A stretch of DNA of 64,000 nt from contig NZ_CP040093.1 in NCBI RefSeq assembly GCF_006016075.1, positions 1,175,069-1,239,068 of the forward strand, in the 5' to 3' direction. Below, piece by piece: positions 17,891-27,106 of the stretch. Both the position numbers and the translations under genes were made by a program. The notes under the pieces were generated by a model. That model was not told where the DNA came from and made no database searches. It saw only the letters and a list, made by a program, of their open reading frames with translations. The stretch comes from Caloramator sp. E03 (GTDB taxonomy: Bacteria; Bacillota; Clostridia; Clostridiales; Caloramatoraceae). Within the stretch, counting starts at the first letter, position 1. Each line of letters starts with the position of its first letter.

Positions 17891-18844
17891 TTACATTTCT
17901 ACATCATATCTAAAACCCAAGTAATCCAGTATTGAAAATAAAAGTATCAATTCAGTTTCAGCTCCTAATTGAGATAGAAAAAATGGATTACTGCAACTTA
18001 AAGACTTTGCAACAAATTTATTCATTTCTGCATGTTTTGAATTTATAGTCCCACTATGGCAGTTTAAAAAATTAGACGTAATTCCATATATTGCAGCTAA
18101 TTTACTGCTTTCAAGCCCTCTGATATTAAAAGGCAACTCCTTTACTAATCCTTTGTTTTTGTATGAAAAGCAAAAATTAATCCAAATAGCTACAACAATA
18201 TATATAAACTCAAACATATAGTTTTCCTTTGTAAAATCTAAATACCCATCAAACCAGTTAACTTCATTTGCAGCATTAATTATTTGCTCAAGCTTTTTAG
18301 ATGTCATTGTTTTTATATCAAATATTTTAATAAAATCTTGTACTATTATACGGCAAATATTCTTGCTAAAGGGAGCTATCTCTTTATAATGATACATAAT
18401 ATGTAATATTTCTATTTCTGTTTGGGAATATTCCTTTTTTGTATTATCAATAATACGTTGTAGAAGTTTTTGTTCCTTATCTGTTAAACTATAACGTTTT
18501 ATTATTTTACATGGTTTGTTTTGAATAATATAATTATCCCATATTCCAAAATCATCCCATATCTTATATGATTTAAATAACGGTTTTAAACCAATAAACA
18601 TATCAAGTATTCTATAGTATTCTTCATCATCTCCATTCCATTTAAAAAAGTCTTCTATTTTGTCATTTTCAAGAGATAGAATAAGAGGCTCACTCTTTCC
18701 ATTTAAAAAATTAATTTCTATCTTATTATCCTTAATATTTACTATGCACTTAAAAGATTTAGCATGATTTTTAACAATTGAAACTATATCTTCAAAAGTA
18801 CATTTACTTTTTAATTTTATATAATAAAACAGAGTACATCCCAA
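17891..18844 (-). CDS. Hypothetical protein, 317 residues
   Basis: I do not recognise this protein. It is soluble by composition, rich in Lys, Ile, Phe and Trp, and probably mainly helical after an N-terminal alpha/beta part of about 80 residues (GCTLFYYIKLKSKCTFEDIV). It has no signal peptide. The HCHSGT-like stretch (NCHSGTINSKHAEMNKF, about 260-276) is the most distinctive motif. GGAGGA lies upstream of the ATG at 18844. It lies between repeat copy C and a small ORF on the same strand 60 bp upstream, with which it may be co-transcribed. Codon usage resembles its AT-rich neighbours. Confidence 0.6.
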   Translation of the reverse strand: MGCTLFYYIKLKSKCTFEDIVSIVKNHAKSFKCIVNIKDNKIEINFLNGKSEPLILSLENDKIEDFFKWNGDDEEYYRILDMFIGLKPLFKSYKIWDDFGIWDNYIIQNKPCKIIKRYSLTDKEQKLLQRIIDNTKKEYSQTEIEILHIMYHYKEIAPFSKNICRIIVQDFIKIFDIKTMTSKKLEQIINAANEVNWFDGYLDFTKENYMFEFIYIVVAIWINFCFSYKNKGLVKELPFNIRGLESSKLAAIYGITSNFLNCHSGTINSKHAEMNKFVAKSLSCSNPFFLSQLGAETELILLFSILDYLGFRYDVEM

Positions 18845-18903
18845 TATTAGTTCCTCCTATTTTAATCCTTAATTTAATAACGAAAAATAATTAAAACTTA
18901 TAT

Positions 18904-19173
18904 TTATTCAAAATCAGTATCATCTACAGAAAAACTGTGGAGTTTTTCTGTAGAAATTTTTATAGCATTTTCTTCTGTATCTGTTATAGAAGCTTCTCTT
19001 GATACCTGTAACCATGTTTTCCACTCTTCATCCCACTTATATACTTCTATGTAAAACAAACCATTTTCACGCTTAATAACTTCAGCTTTATATGCTTTAT
19101 TAGGACAAAGTATCTCCTTTACTATTTTTCTTGTGACTTTACTATTAACCTTTTTATTTTTTCTAAATATAAT
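18904..19173 (-). CDS. Small hypothetical protein with an apparent ATT start
   Basis: An 89-codon open frame that standard start-codon rules miss. AAGGAGG lies at 19180-19186, and exactly 6 nt downstream the frame opens with ATT (19171-19173), then ATA TTT AGA AAA. The product is hydrophilic (FRKNKKVNSKVTRKIVKE, later YIEVYKWDEEWKTWLQVS) and ends SVDDTDFE. No ATG, GTG or TTG is usable in frame near the ribosome binding site. Either a rare ATT start is used or a former ATG was mutated. It is on the same strand as, and 60 bp upstream of, the hypothetical gene at 17891-18844. Confidence 0.5.
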   Translation of the reverse strand: MIFRKNKKVNSKVTRKIVKEILCPNKAYKAEVIKRENGLFYIEVYKWDEEWKTWLQVSREASITDTEENAIKISTEKLHSFSVDDTDFE

Positions 19174-19186
19174 ATGATGCCTCCTT

Positions 19187-19627
19187 GTAAATATATTTTA
19201 TTGCACCTATTTTTAGCTTTTTATATTTGTTTAATTCAAATTTAAACAAGCTAACACAAGTTAAGTGTTTTTAATGATACGGTGGGACGGTTACTTATTA
19301 TTTTAAACTTCAAACTATTAACCAAAGTAAAATTTCTTACATAGAATAAAATGAACAAGAGCCTGAAAATACCTTACCCTTTAAATTTTTAAAATCTGAT
19401 ATGCTTATATATAAAAATAGATAAGTAAAGCTATGAATTCCATATATAATTTTTTCATCAAATCTTTATAGTATTTTTTATACGATTTATTTTAAAAGCT
19501 TGTCCTATTATAAAAGATTATATTTTTATTTATTACCAATACTTCTATATATTATACTAATTATTAATTTACAAGTAATATAGATTATACAAGCACTGAA
19601 GAAATTCTAATAAATAAAAATTAACTT
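19187..19627. other. Gene-free AT-rich spacer with one REP core
   Basis: The only recognisable element is one isolated core, GGGACGGTTACTTATT at 19284-19299. I see no gene, tRNA or convincing terminator in the rest. Confidence 0.6.
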
Positions 19628-20545
19628 TTAAATAGCAATTGCTCTTTGTTCTAATATATCCTCTACTATTTTCTTATATTTCTCATGTTTTATAAGCTCT
19701 CTCCCATAACTACACAATCTTGAAATGTTGGATTGCCCCATCCCCCCAAGTATCTTACATATATCACTACACCTTAAATCACAAAACTTCCTTAAAACAA
19801 AGCAAAGCACTGCCTTTGCCTCTTTAGCTTCATTTGCCCTTTTTATCTTTAACATTAGCTTATCTATGCTAAACTTTTTTGATATTATATCTATTATCTT
19901 TTCAGGAGAAAGATCCCTCACAAGAATAGTTCTCATACTTCTGTACTCTGTTCCCTCTTTTTTAAACTCTTCCCTTTGAACATCAACTATACTTTTTACT
20001 TTAAATATAAAGTCTTTATACATAGCCCTTGCATGAGCTTCCTTTAAGCTAAACATTGATAATATAAATTTATCATCTATAAGCTCAAACTCATCTGCCT
20101 TTTTTCCTAAGAATATACCTAAAGATGAAAAACGATAATCCTCTGGATTTTTGTCATAACCCTTTAAATCTGTCGCATTAAAGTGAACATAAGCTGTTAG
20201 TGCAAAGAGATATCTATCATCTTTTACGATTAAGCTTTTGAACCTGTCTTGAAAGAGATGGCCACATCTGCCGTACAACTTATTATAATACATAGCATAC
20301 TTATAATTGATAAAGTGCATAACTTTTGATATGTCAGAGCCATTTGCATCGATTATAAAATGAGCATGATTATCCATAAGGCAATAAGAATATGTTCTAA
20401 ACTCAAACTGGTCCTGTGCATCCTTTACTATCTTTAAAAATTTTATTTTATCCTCATCGTCTTTAAATAGCAAAACCTCTGATATGCTTTTTACCATAAC
20501 ATGATAAATTGAATCATAACTTTTTTGGCGTGCAGTACGTGGCAT
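19628..20545 (-). CDS. REP-associated tyrosine transposase (RAYT, Y1/HUH), copy 1
   Basis: A 305-residue single-strand DNA transposase of the IS200/TnpA-REP class. The HUH motif is His60-Ala-His62 in MDNHAHFIID, and the catalytic tyrosine is probably Tyr119 in ALTAYVHFN. The C-terminal third adds a helical region and an HTH-like LRCSDICKILGGMGQSNIS, as in RAYTs with an extra DNA-binding domain. These enzymes cleave and join REP-type hairpins. Its likely substrates are the GGGACGGTTACTTATT repeats that surround it. The ribosome binding site is buried in a hairpin (20553-20602). The gene is intact and highly similar to the copy at 54019-54927. Confidence 0.88.
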   Translation of the reverse strand: MPRTARQKSYDSIYHVMVKSISEVLLFKDDEDKIKFLKIVKDAQDQFEFRTYSYCLMDNHAHFIIDANGSDISKVMHFINYKYAMYYNKLYGRCGHLFQDRFKSLIVKDDRYLFALTAYVHFNATDLKGYDKNPEDYRFSSLGIFLGKKADEFELIDDKFILSMFSLKEAHARAMYKDFIFKVKSIVDVQREEFKKEGTEYRSMRTILVRDLSPEKIIDIISKKFSIDKLMLKIKRANEAKEAKAVLCFVLRKFCDLRCSDICKILGGMGQSNISRLCSYGRELIKHEKYKKIVEDILEQRAIAI

Positions 20546-20552
20546 AAAAATA

Positions 20553-20602
20553 CACCTCCAACATATATTGTATTTTTTCTTTAGTTTTCCATGTTAGAGG
20601 TG
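20553..20602 (-). promoter_or_regulatory. Leader hairpin covering the RAYT-1 ribosome binding site
   Basis: CACCTCCAACAT (20553-20564) pairs with ATGTTAGAGGTG (20591-20602) with one mismatch. On the transcript the GGAGGTG Shine-Dalgarno lies in the 3' arm, 8 nt before the start codon. Confidence 0.65.
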
Positions 20603-20635
20603 GTTTTATTCATCAAATTATTATGTTCTTAAGAT

Positions 20636-20720
20636 AAATAAGTAACCGTCCTAGTTTATAGTTTTGCCAATACCCGTGTTACATGTAATTGTTATGAGTT
20701 AAAAATAAATAAGTAACCGT
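20636..20720. repeat. Two isolated inverted REP cores
   Basis: AATAAGTAACCGTCC near 20639 and AATAAGTAACCGTTCC near 20706 lie between the transposase leader and composite copy D. Confidence 0.7.
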
Positions 20721-20778
20721 TCCAGTGTTTTCGACGCCCTAATGTCCCAATACCCACAATTGCTTGGTTGTGAAGATA

Positions 20779-21005
20779 AATAAGTAACAGGTCATGACTA
20801 AAAGTAGCCCCAATGACGGCATGAAAAAGTTTGTGGTTTTTCAAAGGTAACAGAAGGGACGGTTACTTATTATATTAAATAATAGACATAATATTTTATA
20901 CATGTCCCCCTGATTTTGCAGATATTGTGTATGAAATAAGTAACCGTCCCTTGGCTTGTACTTTTTTCCTTTATTGTAAATGGACATTTTCACACTAACC
21001 GTCCC
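20779..21005 (+). repeat. Composite REP-like repeat, copy D (forward, near consensus)
   Basis: The best-preserved copy. AAGGGACGGTTACTTATT (20854-20871) and AATAAGTAACCGTCCCTT (20935-20952) are perfect 18-bp inverted arms. An upstream part carries GTCATGAC and CCCCAATGACGG, and a downstream part carries TGTAAATGGACATTTTCAC. It lies about 230 bp upstream of RAYT-1. Confidence 0.88.
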
Positions 21006-21078
21006 GATACACCGGTACACAACCGTCCTGATACACAATGCCCTGGTGGCTGAACCAATGGACGGTGTCTGTGGTGTC

Positions 21079-22020
21079 TCATTTCATCGTAAGAATCGAT
21101 GAGTATAATGGTACTATAAAAAGGGATGCAATTGTAGATATTGCTATCATGACAGAAGCAAATTTATAATCTGAATTATATTTTTTGGAAATGATAGCAG
21201 AGTTAGTCATAACAGGCATAGCTGCTTGTATTACAAATACGTTTCTCATAAGCTCATTTATATCACGCCCTAATGTAAGCAATATTAAAATAATTGGTGA
21301 TATGAAAAATCTTCCAATTAGAACGCCTATTATTTCTTTATTTATATAAAAATCTTTGATTTCTGTTGAATATATTGTTGCTCCTACAAAAATCATAGAT
21401 AATGGGGTTGTTAAACTGCCTAAATATTTGCATGTATCCATTATCCATTTAGGAAGGCTTATATTTAGTATTAAAATAATTATAGCAGTTACAAATCCCA
21501 TAAAGGGAGGAGAAATTACGTTTTTTAAGGGCTTTAAGGATAATATATTTTCATGGTTGCTTGTCCCATCTTTGCTTATCTCATATACCCCAAAGGTCCA
21601 GAAAAAAATTGTATTTGCAATATAATAAAGCAATACATAAGGAATACTTTTATCACCAAATATAGCTTCATTTATCGGCATTCCCATGAATATGGTATTA
21701 GAATTAAAAAACAAGGAAACAAAAAGCCCTCGTTTTTTTATATCTATATTCAAAAACTTTGAAATTAATATAGCCACTAAATAGCAAAGCAATATTGACA
21801 AGATTGGTATTATAAGGCCATTAATTGAAGCCAAAAACTGCTTGTTTGTAAAGTTTGTCAGTATAGTATTTATCATCAAAGCAGGAAGCGAAACTTGCAT
21901 TATAAGTTTTACAATTAAATTTAAAGATTTCTCATCAAACCATCTTCTTTGTGCCAATATAAACCCTATTGTTATTAATGATGCAATGCTTAATATACTT
22001 TCTAATGCCGTATACAACAA
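21079..22020 (-). CDS. AEC-family (auxin efflux carrier-like) transporter
   Basis: 313 residues with about ten membrane segments in two five-helix halves (for example SLPALMINTILTNF and the C-terminal QAAMPVMTNSAIISKKYNSD motif typical of AEC/malate-type permeases). It probably exports or takes up an organic acid; the substrate is unknown. The start is TTG 22020 or the adjacent TTG 22017, with a weak GGGTGGG upstream. It is monocistronic and downstream of the candidate RNA copy 2. Confidence 0.85.
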   Translation of the reverse strand: MLYTALESILSIASLITIGFILAQRRWFDEKSLNLIVKLIMQVSLPALMINTILTNFTNKQFLASINGLIIPILSILLCYLVAILISKFLNIDIKKRGLFVSLFFNSNTIFMGMPINEAIFGDKSIPYVLLYYIANTIFFWTFGVYEISKDGTSNHENILSLKPLKNVISPPFMGFVTAIIILILNISLPKWIMDTCKYLGSLTTPLSMIFVGATIYSTEIKDFYINKEIIGVLIGRFFISPIILILLTLGRDINELMRNVFVIQAAMPVMTNSAIISKKYNSDYKFASVMIAISTIASLFIVPLYSSILTMK

Positions 22021-22120
22021 ACCAACCCACCCTTTTCAATTATTTGCTATAAATAGTATAGCATATATTTATTATAAATTGTTACTTATTTTTAAAATTT
22101 ATCTCAAAATAAACTTTATC

Positions 22121-22390
22121 ATGCTGTTGAAAAAGTTTTTTGTTAAGCCCCAAGAAGCATTTCCCTGGAAATGCTCATAAGCTCTAGCAATTCTAAGCTT
22201 TTCTTTATTTTCAAAAATCCTACCCTCATGAGCCTACATCTATATCGGCCACTGAGCTCTGCACGTCCTACGCAGAATTACGAACTTTTGAAAATTCAAA
22301 AAGCAATAGCTGCTAAGGCTCATTAGAAATTTCTTTTTTAAATCCATTTAAGGGCTATTGCTAAGTTCCTCGCAAAAAGTGCTTTCCTAA
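22121..22390 (-). ncRNA. Candidate structured RNA or RNA-like mobile element, copy 2
   Basis: Diverged homologue of 12280-12546 on the opposite strand. Read on the minus strand it shows TGCGAGGAACTT, AATGGATTT, TTTTCAAAA, GTAATTCTGCGTAGGACGT, GGCTCATGAGGGTAGG, AAAAGCTTAGAATTGCT, AGGGAAA and GGGGCTTAACAAAAAAC in the same order. AGCAATAG and CTATTGCT can pair. The rest of 22021-22407 holds no ORF. It fills the space between the nucleoside ABC operon and the AEC gene. Confidence 0.5.
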
Positions 22391-22407
22391 ATCTGAGTAA
22401 ATAGTAA

Positions 22408-23328
22408 TTACCTTTCTTCTCTGAAATAGGAAACTCCTAAAGATTTTGGTGGAGAGTTCTTTTTTGACCTTTTGAATGAGAAAAATGTCAGTACAATTAT
22501 TGTAACTATATAAGGAAGCATATCTAAAAAGTATTTTGATACAAATCCATCCTGTATTCTAAAGCCAATTATATCTAATCCGCCGAAAAGGTATGCTCCA
22601 AGAAGGGCCTTGTATGGATTCCAGGCTGCAAATATTACAAGGGCAACTGCTATCCATCCCCTTCCTGCTGTTATATTGTTTTGCCATGCAGGAACATATA
22701 CAAGGGACAAATACCCTCCAGAAAGGCCACAAAGAGCTCCTCCTGCAATAATATTTATATATTTATATAAAGCAACGTTTATACTAGCAGCGTCTGCAGC
22801 ATAAGGGTTATCCCCAACCGCCTTAAGGTTTAATCCTGCCCTTGTTTTATAAAAATACACTGCTATTACAAAAACCAAAATATAAGAAATATACACTAGA
22901 ATATCCTGGTTAAAAAATATATTGCCTAAAAATGGGATTTTGCCTAATAGAGGAAGTCTTATAGGGGTTAAAAAATATTTAACCCTATCTGGTACAACTT
23001 GCCCTGACAGGTTTTGCCCTACAAAGCTTGATACTCCGCTTCCAAATATAGTTAATGTCAGTCCTGTTACCGTTTGGTTTGTTCTCAAAGTTACAGTTAA
23101 AAAAGCATATATAAATGCACCAATACACCCAAAGAGCAATCCACAAAGCACAGCTAAAAATGCATTATTTGTACCTTTTGCTGCTAAAAATCCTGCAACA
23201 GCCCCCATTAACATCATTCCCTCAACTCCAAGGTTTAAGTTCCCCGCCTTTTCATTTAATATCTCCCCAAGAGTTGATAAAAGAAGTGGAGTACCTGCTA
23301 TAACTGTAGCATGTAAAAAACTTGTCAT
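22408..23328 (-). CDS. BMP-type nucleoside ABC transporter permease (NupQ/YufQ-like)
   Basis: 306 residues, about eight to nine membrane segments. The N-terminal TPLLLSTLGEILNEKAGNLNLGVEGMMLMGA is the hallmark of the second permease of BMP-type (guanosine/nucleoside) importers. It is the last gene of the riboswitch operon and pairs with the 23394-24437 permease. GGAGG precedes the ATG. The short gap to the upstream gene (65 bp) shows no terminator. Confidence 0.88.
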   Translation of the reverse strand: MTSFLHATVIAGTPLLLSTLGEILNEKAGNLNLGVEGMMLMGAVAGFLAAKGTNNAFLAVLCGLLFGCIGAFIYAFLTVTLRTNQTVTGLTLTIFGSGVSSFVGQNLSGQVVPDRVKYFLTPIRLPLLGKIPFLGNIFFNQDILVYISYILVFVIAVYFYKTRAGLNLKAVGDNPYAADAASINVALYKYINIIAGGALCGLSGGYLSLVYVPAWQNNITAGRGWIAVALVIFAAWNPYKALLGAYLFGGLDIIGFRIQDGFVSKYFLDMLPYIVTIIVLTFFSFKRSKKNSPPKSLGVSYFREER

Positions 23329-23393
23329 ATTATAACCTCCATTTCACATCATAAAAAACAGAACAAATAATATTAAATAAGCCTAAATTACTA

Positions 23394-24437
23394 TCATCTT
23401 TTAATCTTCAACCTGTAGCTTGTAAATATTTCCGATGCAAGAATACAAAACAATATAAGTGATTGAAGGATAAGAGCTGCAGAATTTGGTATTTTAAGGG
23501 ATGTTTCAATATATGAACTTCCCTGTAAAAGTGCTGCAAATAGTATCGAAACTATAAGTATAAATGGCTCCTTTAAACTAGAAAGATACGCGATTATTAT
23601 TGATGTAAATCCAACTCCTCCTGATATTTCAACTGATAATGTTCCGTTTACACCACTTGACTGAATAAACCCCGTAAGGCCACAAAGTGCCCCGCTTAAA
23701 AAAACACAAAGGAGTGTTACTGCTTTTATATTTATCCCTGCATACCTTGCTGTATTTATACTTTCTCCTATTATTGAAATTTCATATCCCTTTTTTGTAT
23801 GGTTCATAAATATATAAACTAAAATTAAACATATAACTGCTATAACCCAGCCAATGTTTACACCAAAGAAACTTGGAAGCAGTGCATTATCTGGAAAGTT
23901 TGCTATTTTAGGAAAGCCAAGAGCTTTTTTATCCTTCCAGGGGCCATACTGAAGATATGTTATAAATTTTAGTGCAATATAATTGAGCATAAGGGTTACT
24001 ATAGTCTCATTAGTTCTAAAATACAGTTTTAAAAATGCAGCAATAAGTGCATAAAGCCCTCCAAATACAAGGGAGGATAATGCCATTAAAGCTAGAAGAA
24101 CAGGTCTATTAAAATTATTATAAAAAAGTGCAAATATAGAAGCTCCAAAGGCACCTATAAGTATCTGTCCTTCTCCACCAATATTCCAAAACTTCATTTT
24201 AAAGGCAATAAGAATCCCAAGGGATGTTATTATAAGAGGCACTGTTTTTATTGTAGTCTGCCTTATCCTAAGGGGAGATCCAAAAGCCCCCTTTACCATC
24301 CCAAAGAATGCATCTAAAGGATTTATATTAAGAGCAAAAAGGAAAATACTCATAATTAAAAATGCTAAAACTATAGATATTATTTTTACTTTAATTCTAA
24401 AAAAATTATCTACATTATCCCTTTTAACAAATCTCAC
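23394..24437 (-). CDS. BMP-type nucleoside ABC transporter permease (NupP/YufP-like)
   Basis: About 347 residues, with nine or so membrane segments and the family motif KMKFWNIGGEGQILIGAFGAS (about 85-105), plus GGVGFTSIIIAYLSSLKEP near the C-terminus. It is the first permease of the nucleoside importer. The frame opens at GTG 24446, but the GGAAGGTG ribosome binding site overlaps that codon, so GTG 24437 is the better start. Either way it overlaps the end of the ATPase gene (stop 24424), suggesting translational coupling. Confidence 0.88.
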   Translation of the reverse strand: MRFVKRDNVDNFFRIKVKIISIVLAFLIMSIFLFALNINPLDAFFGMVKGAFGSPLRIRQTTIKTVPLIITSLGILIAFKMKFWNIGGEGQILIGAFGASIFALFYNNFNRPVLLALMALSSLVFGGLYALIAAFLKLYFRTNETIVTLMLNYIALKFITYLQYGPWKDKKALGFPKIANFPDNALLPSFFGVNIGWVIAVICLILVYIFMNHTKKGYEISIIGESINTARYAGINIKAVTLLCVFLSGALCGLTGFIQSSGVNGTLSVEISGGVGFTSIIIAYLSSLKEPFILIVSILFAALLQGSSYIETSLKIPNSAALILQSLILFCILASEIFTSYRLKIKR

Positions 24438-25953
24438 TATCTTCACCTTCCTTTATGCCAAGCATCATAAGCCCAAGCTTTTCTTTAGTTGCATCCTTTG
24501 AATTTATAATTCCAACAATCTCCCCGCGGTTTATTACCATTATCCTATCGCAAAGCTCAATTAAAATATCAAGATCCTCACCTACAAATATTACAGAATT
24601 TCCCTTTAATCTTTCCTCACACATTATGTTATACACAGTATAGCATGTGTTTATATCAAGACCTCTTACAGGATAAACAAGAATCAAAAGTTTGGGTTTT
24701 ATATATATCTCACGCCCTAAAAGTATCTTTTGAATATTACCTCCTGAAAGATATTTAATCGGATAGTTTACATTAGGAGTTTTTATATTTAATTTCTTAA
24801 CAAGATCTAAAGCCTTTTCTTTAAATGGTTTTCTATTTAAGAAAGGTGATTTTTGCAGCTGATAGGATTTTAGCATCAAATTATCAACCATATCCATAGA
24901 GGCAACAAGGCCCATTCCAAGCCTATCTTCAGGTACAAATCCAAGGTTTATTCCTTTTTTCATAAACTCCCTTACGTTTTTACCCTCAATATTTTCCCCT
25001 TCAAATATTATATGTCCCTTTTTAACTTTTCTAACTCCAGCCAAGGCCTCACAAAGTTCTCTCTGTCCTGAACCTGCAATTCCTGCAATCCCAAGTATCT
25101 CTCCTTTTTTAACATCAAAGGATATGTTTTTAAATAGTACTTTCCCATCTTCGCTTAAGGATATCCCGTCTATTTTAACAAGTACATCTTTTGGGGACAG
25201 TTCATTATTTTTTTCACTTTCAGTTTCTTTTTTTCGTATATTAAGTTCAACATCTTCCCCTACCATAAGCCTTGTAAGCTCCCCAATGTTTGTACTTATT
25301 TTATCTAAAGTTGCAATATGTTTTCCCTTTCTAAGTATAGAAATTTTATCGCTAATGTTAATAACTTCATCCATCTTATGGGATATAAAAATAACAGCAC
25401 ATCCTTCATCCTTCATTTTTTTCATTATTCGAAACAGCTTTTCAGCCTCCTGAGGGGTAAATACTGTAGTAGGCTCATCAAGTATTAAAACCCTTGACCC
25501 TCTGTATAAAACCTTTAATATTTCAACAAGCTGTCTTTCCCCAACTGACATATCCTCAATATATTTATCAAGTTTTACCTTTATATCATACTTACTAAAT
25601 ATATCTTCAATCTTTTTATTAAAATCAACATTATTATCCCTTTGGCCTATAAGTATGTTTTCTTTTACAGTCATGGATTCAACAAGTTTAAAATGCTGAT
25701 AAACTGTACCTATTCCATAATTTATTGCATCCTTTGGTGAAGAGAGGCTTACCTTTTTATCATTTATCAGTATCTCTCCATTATCAGGAGCATATATTCC
25801 TGATAAAACGTTAATTAAAGTACTTTTCCCTGCTCCGTTTTCCCCAAGAATTGTATGAACTTCTCCTTCATATATATCAAGGCTTACACCACAAAGAGCC
25901 TTAACACTTCCAAAGCTTTTATCTATATTTCTTAAAGCAATTATTGGCTTCAT
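24424..25953 (-). CDS. BMP-type nucleoside ABC transporter ATPase (NupO/YufO-like, double domain)
   Basis: 509 residues with two ABC domains. Domain 1 has Walker A GENGAGKST (about 38-46), signature MSVGERQ and Walker B VLILDEPTT. Domain 2 (from about 260) has a degenerate P-loop, GIAGSGQREL, signature YLSGGNIQK and a modified Walker B (LLILVYPVRGLD). Such asymmetric double ATPases energise ribose- and BMP-type nucleoside importers. AAGGAGG precedes ATG 25953. The gene follows the lipoprotein gene after a perfect 12-bp hairpin. Confidence 0.9.
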   Translation of the reverse strand: MKPIIALRNIDKSFGSVKALCGVSLDIYEGEVHTILGENGAGKSTLINVLSGIYAPDNGEILINDKKVSLSSPKDAINYGIGTVYQHFKLVESMTVKENILIGQRDNNVDFNKKIEDIFSKYDIKVKLDKYIEDMSVGERQLVEILKVLYRGSRVLILDEPTTVFTPQEAEKLFRIMKKMKDEGCAVIFISHKMDEVINISDKISILRKGKHIATLDKISTNIGELTRLMVGEDVELNIRKKETESEKNNELSPKDVLVKIDGISLSEDGKVLFKNISFDVKKGEILGIAGIAGSGQRELCEALAGVRKVKKGHIIFEGENIEGKNVREFMKKGINLGFVPEDRLGMGLVASMDMVDNLMLKSYQLQKSPFLNRKPFKEKALDLVKKLNIKTPNVNYPIKYLSGGNIQKILLGREIYIKPKLLILVYPVRGLDINTCYTVYNIMCEERLKGNSVIFVGEDLDILIELCDRIMVINRGEIVGIINSKDATKEKLGLMMLGIKEGEDSEIC

Positions 25954-25968
25954 TTTAATCCTCCTTAA

Positions 25969-25998
25969 AATTTAAAGGGCCAAAAAGCCCTTTAAATT
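25969..25998 (-). terminator. Intercistronic hairpin between lipoprotein and ATPase genes
   Basis: AATTTAAAGGGC and GCCCTTTAAATT are perfect 12-bp arms around a 6-nt loop, starting at the lipoprotein stop codon. It is likely to give partial termination or RNA stabilisation, so that the binding protein is made in excess. Confidence 0.65.
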
Positions 25999-27091
25999 AT
26001 TTTTGTGGTATTGTTCCTTCAACGCCTTCTATAAAGTAATCCATGTTCCAAACTTCATCATCACTCATTACTTTTCCTGCCTCAACCCTTACCTTTCCGC
26101 TCTGATCCTTTATAGGTCCTGTAAATATATTTAATTTACCTGATTTTATTTCTTCTTTTGCCTTTTCAACAAGCTCCTTTGCATTCTCTGGAGCTACATC
26201 TGTTAGTGGTGCAATATCAACTACTCCGTCTTCTATTCCACCCCAGTATTTTCCTGACTTCCAAGTTCCGTCCATTATCGCCTTAACTGTCTTAACATAG
26301 TATGGTCCCCAGTTCCAAACGGCTGATGTCATGTTAGCCTTAGGTGCAGTTTTGCTCATATCAGAGTTGTATCCTATTGAATAAACCCCTCTTGATTCTG
26401 CTGCCTGCTGTGGGCCTGCTGTATCCTGATGCTGAGTTATAACATCACACTTATCATCAATAAGGGCAATTGCTGCATCCTTTTCTTTTGCAGGATCGTA
26501 CCAGGTATTTGTCCAAACAACCTTTACAGTTGCATTTTTATTTACTGACTTTACCCCAAGGGTAAATGCATTTATTCCTCTTATAACCTCTGGTATTGGG
26601 AAAGCTGCAACATAGCCTATCTTATTTGTTTTTGTTTTTAATCCTGCAACAATACCAGTTAGATATCTTATCTGCTCTATCTTTCCAAAGTACTGCCCCA
26701 TATTCTCTGCTGTTTCATAGCCTGAGCAGTGAAGGAATTTTATTTCTGGATGTTTCTTTGCTGATGCTAAAAGCCCTTCCTGAAATCCAAAACTTGTACC
26801 AAAAATTATTGTTGCACCCTGGTCAATCATATCTTCAACAACTTTTTCAACTTCTGCCTTATCTTCCTTTACAGATTCTTTATAAATAGTTTGAACTCCA
26901 AGTTCTTTTTCAAGATATAATCTTCCCTGATCGTGAGCATAAGTATATCCTCCATCCCCTATAGGACCTACATATATAAATCCTACCTTTACCTTTTTGT
27001 CCTTGCTCTCTGTGTTCTTTGATGAAGTTGAACACCCTGTAATAGATAATAAAAGCACTGCAATAATCAGAATAGATAATATTTTTTTCAT
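25997..27091 (-). CDS. BMP-family nucleoside-binding lipoprotein
   Basis: 364 residues. Signal peptide with lipobox SITGC (Cys20), then a BMP/Bmp-PnrA-type periplasmic-binding fold: KVGFIYVGPIGDGGYTYAHDQG, DQGATIIFGTSFGFQEG and GIVAGLKTKTNKIGYVAAFPIPE. It is the extracellular substrate receptor, likely for purine nucleosides given the guanine riboswitch upstream and the xpt partner. AGGAGGAG precedes the ATG, 15 bp after the xpt stop. Confidence 0.9.
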   Translation of the reverse strand: MKKILSILIIAVLLLSITGCSTSSKNTESKDKKVKVGFIYVGPIGDGGYTYAHDQGRLYLEKELGVQTIYKESVKEDKAEVEKVVEDMIDQGATIIFGTSFGFQEGLLASAKKHPEIKFLHCSGYETAENMGQYFGKIEQIRYLTGIVAGLKTKTNKIGYVAAFPIPEVIRGINAFTLGVKSVNKNATVKVVWTNTWYDPAKEKDAAIALIDDKCDVITQHQDTAGPQQAAESRGVYSIGYNSDMSKTAPKANMTSAVWNWGPYYVKTVKAIMDGTWKSGKYWGGIEDGVVDIAPLTDVAPENAKELVEKAKEEIKSGKLNIFTGPIKDQSGKVRVEAGKVMSDDEVWNMDYFIEGVEGTIPQK

Positions 27092-27106
27092 AATTTGCTC
27101 CTCCTT

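Noticed and set aside
12892..21005. Possible CRISPR array
   Set aside because: The repeats are dispersed over many kilobases, occur in both orientations, and are not separated by uniform spacers; no cas genes.
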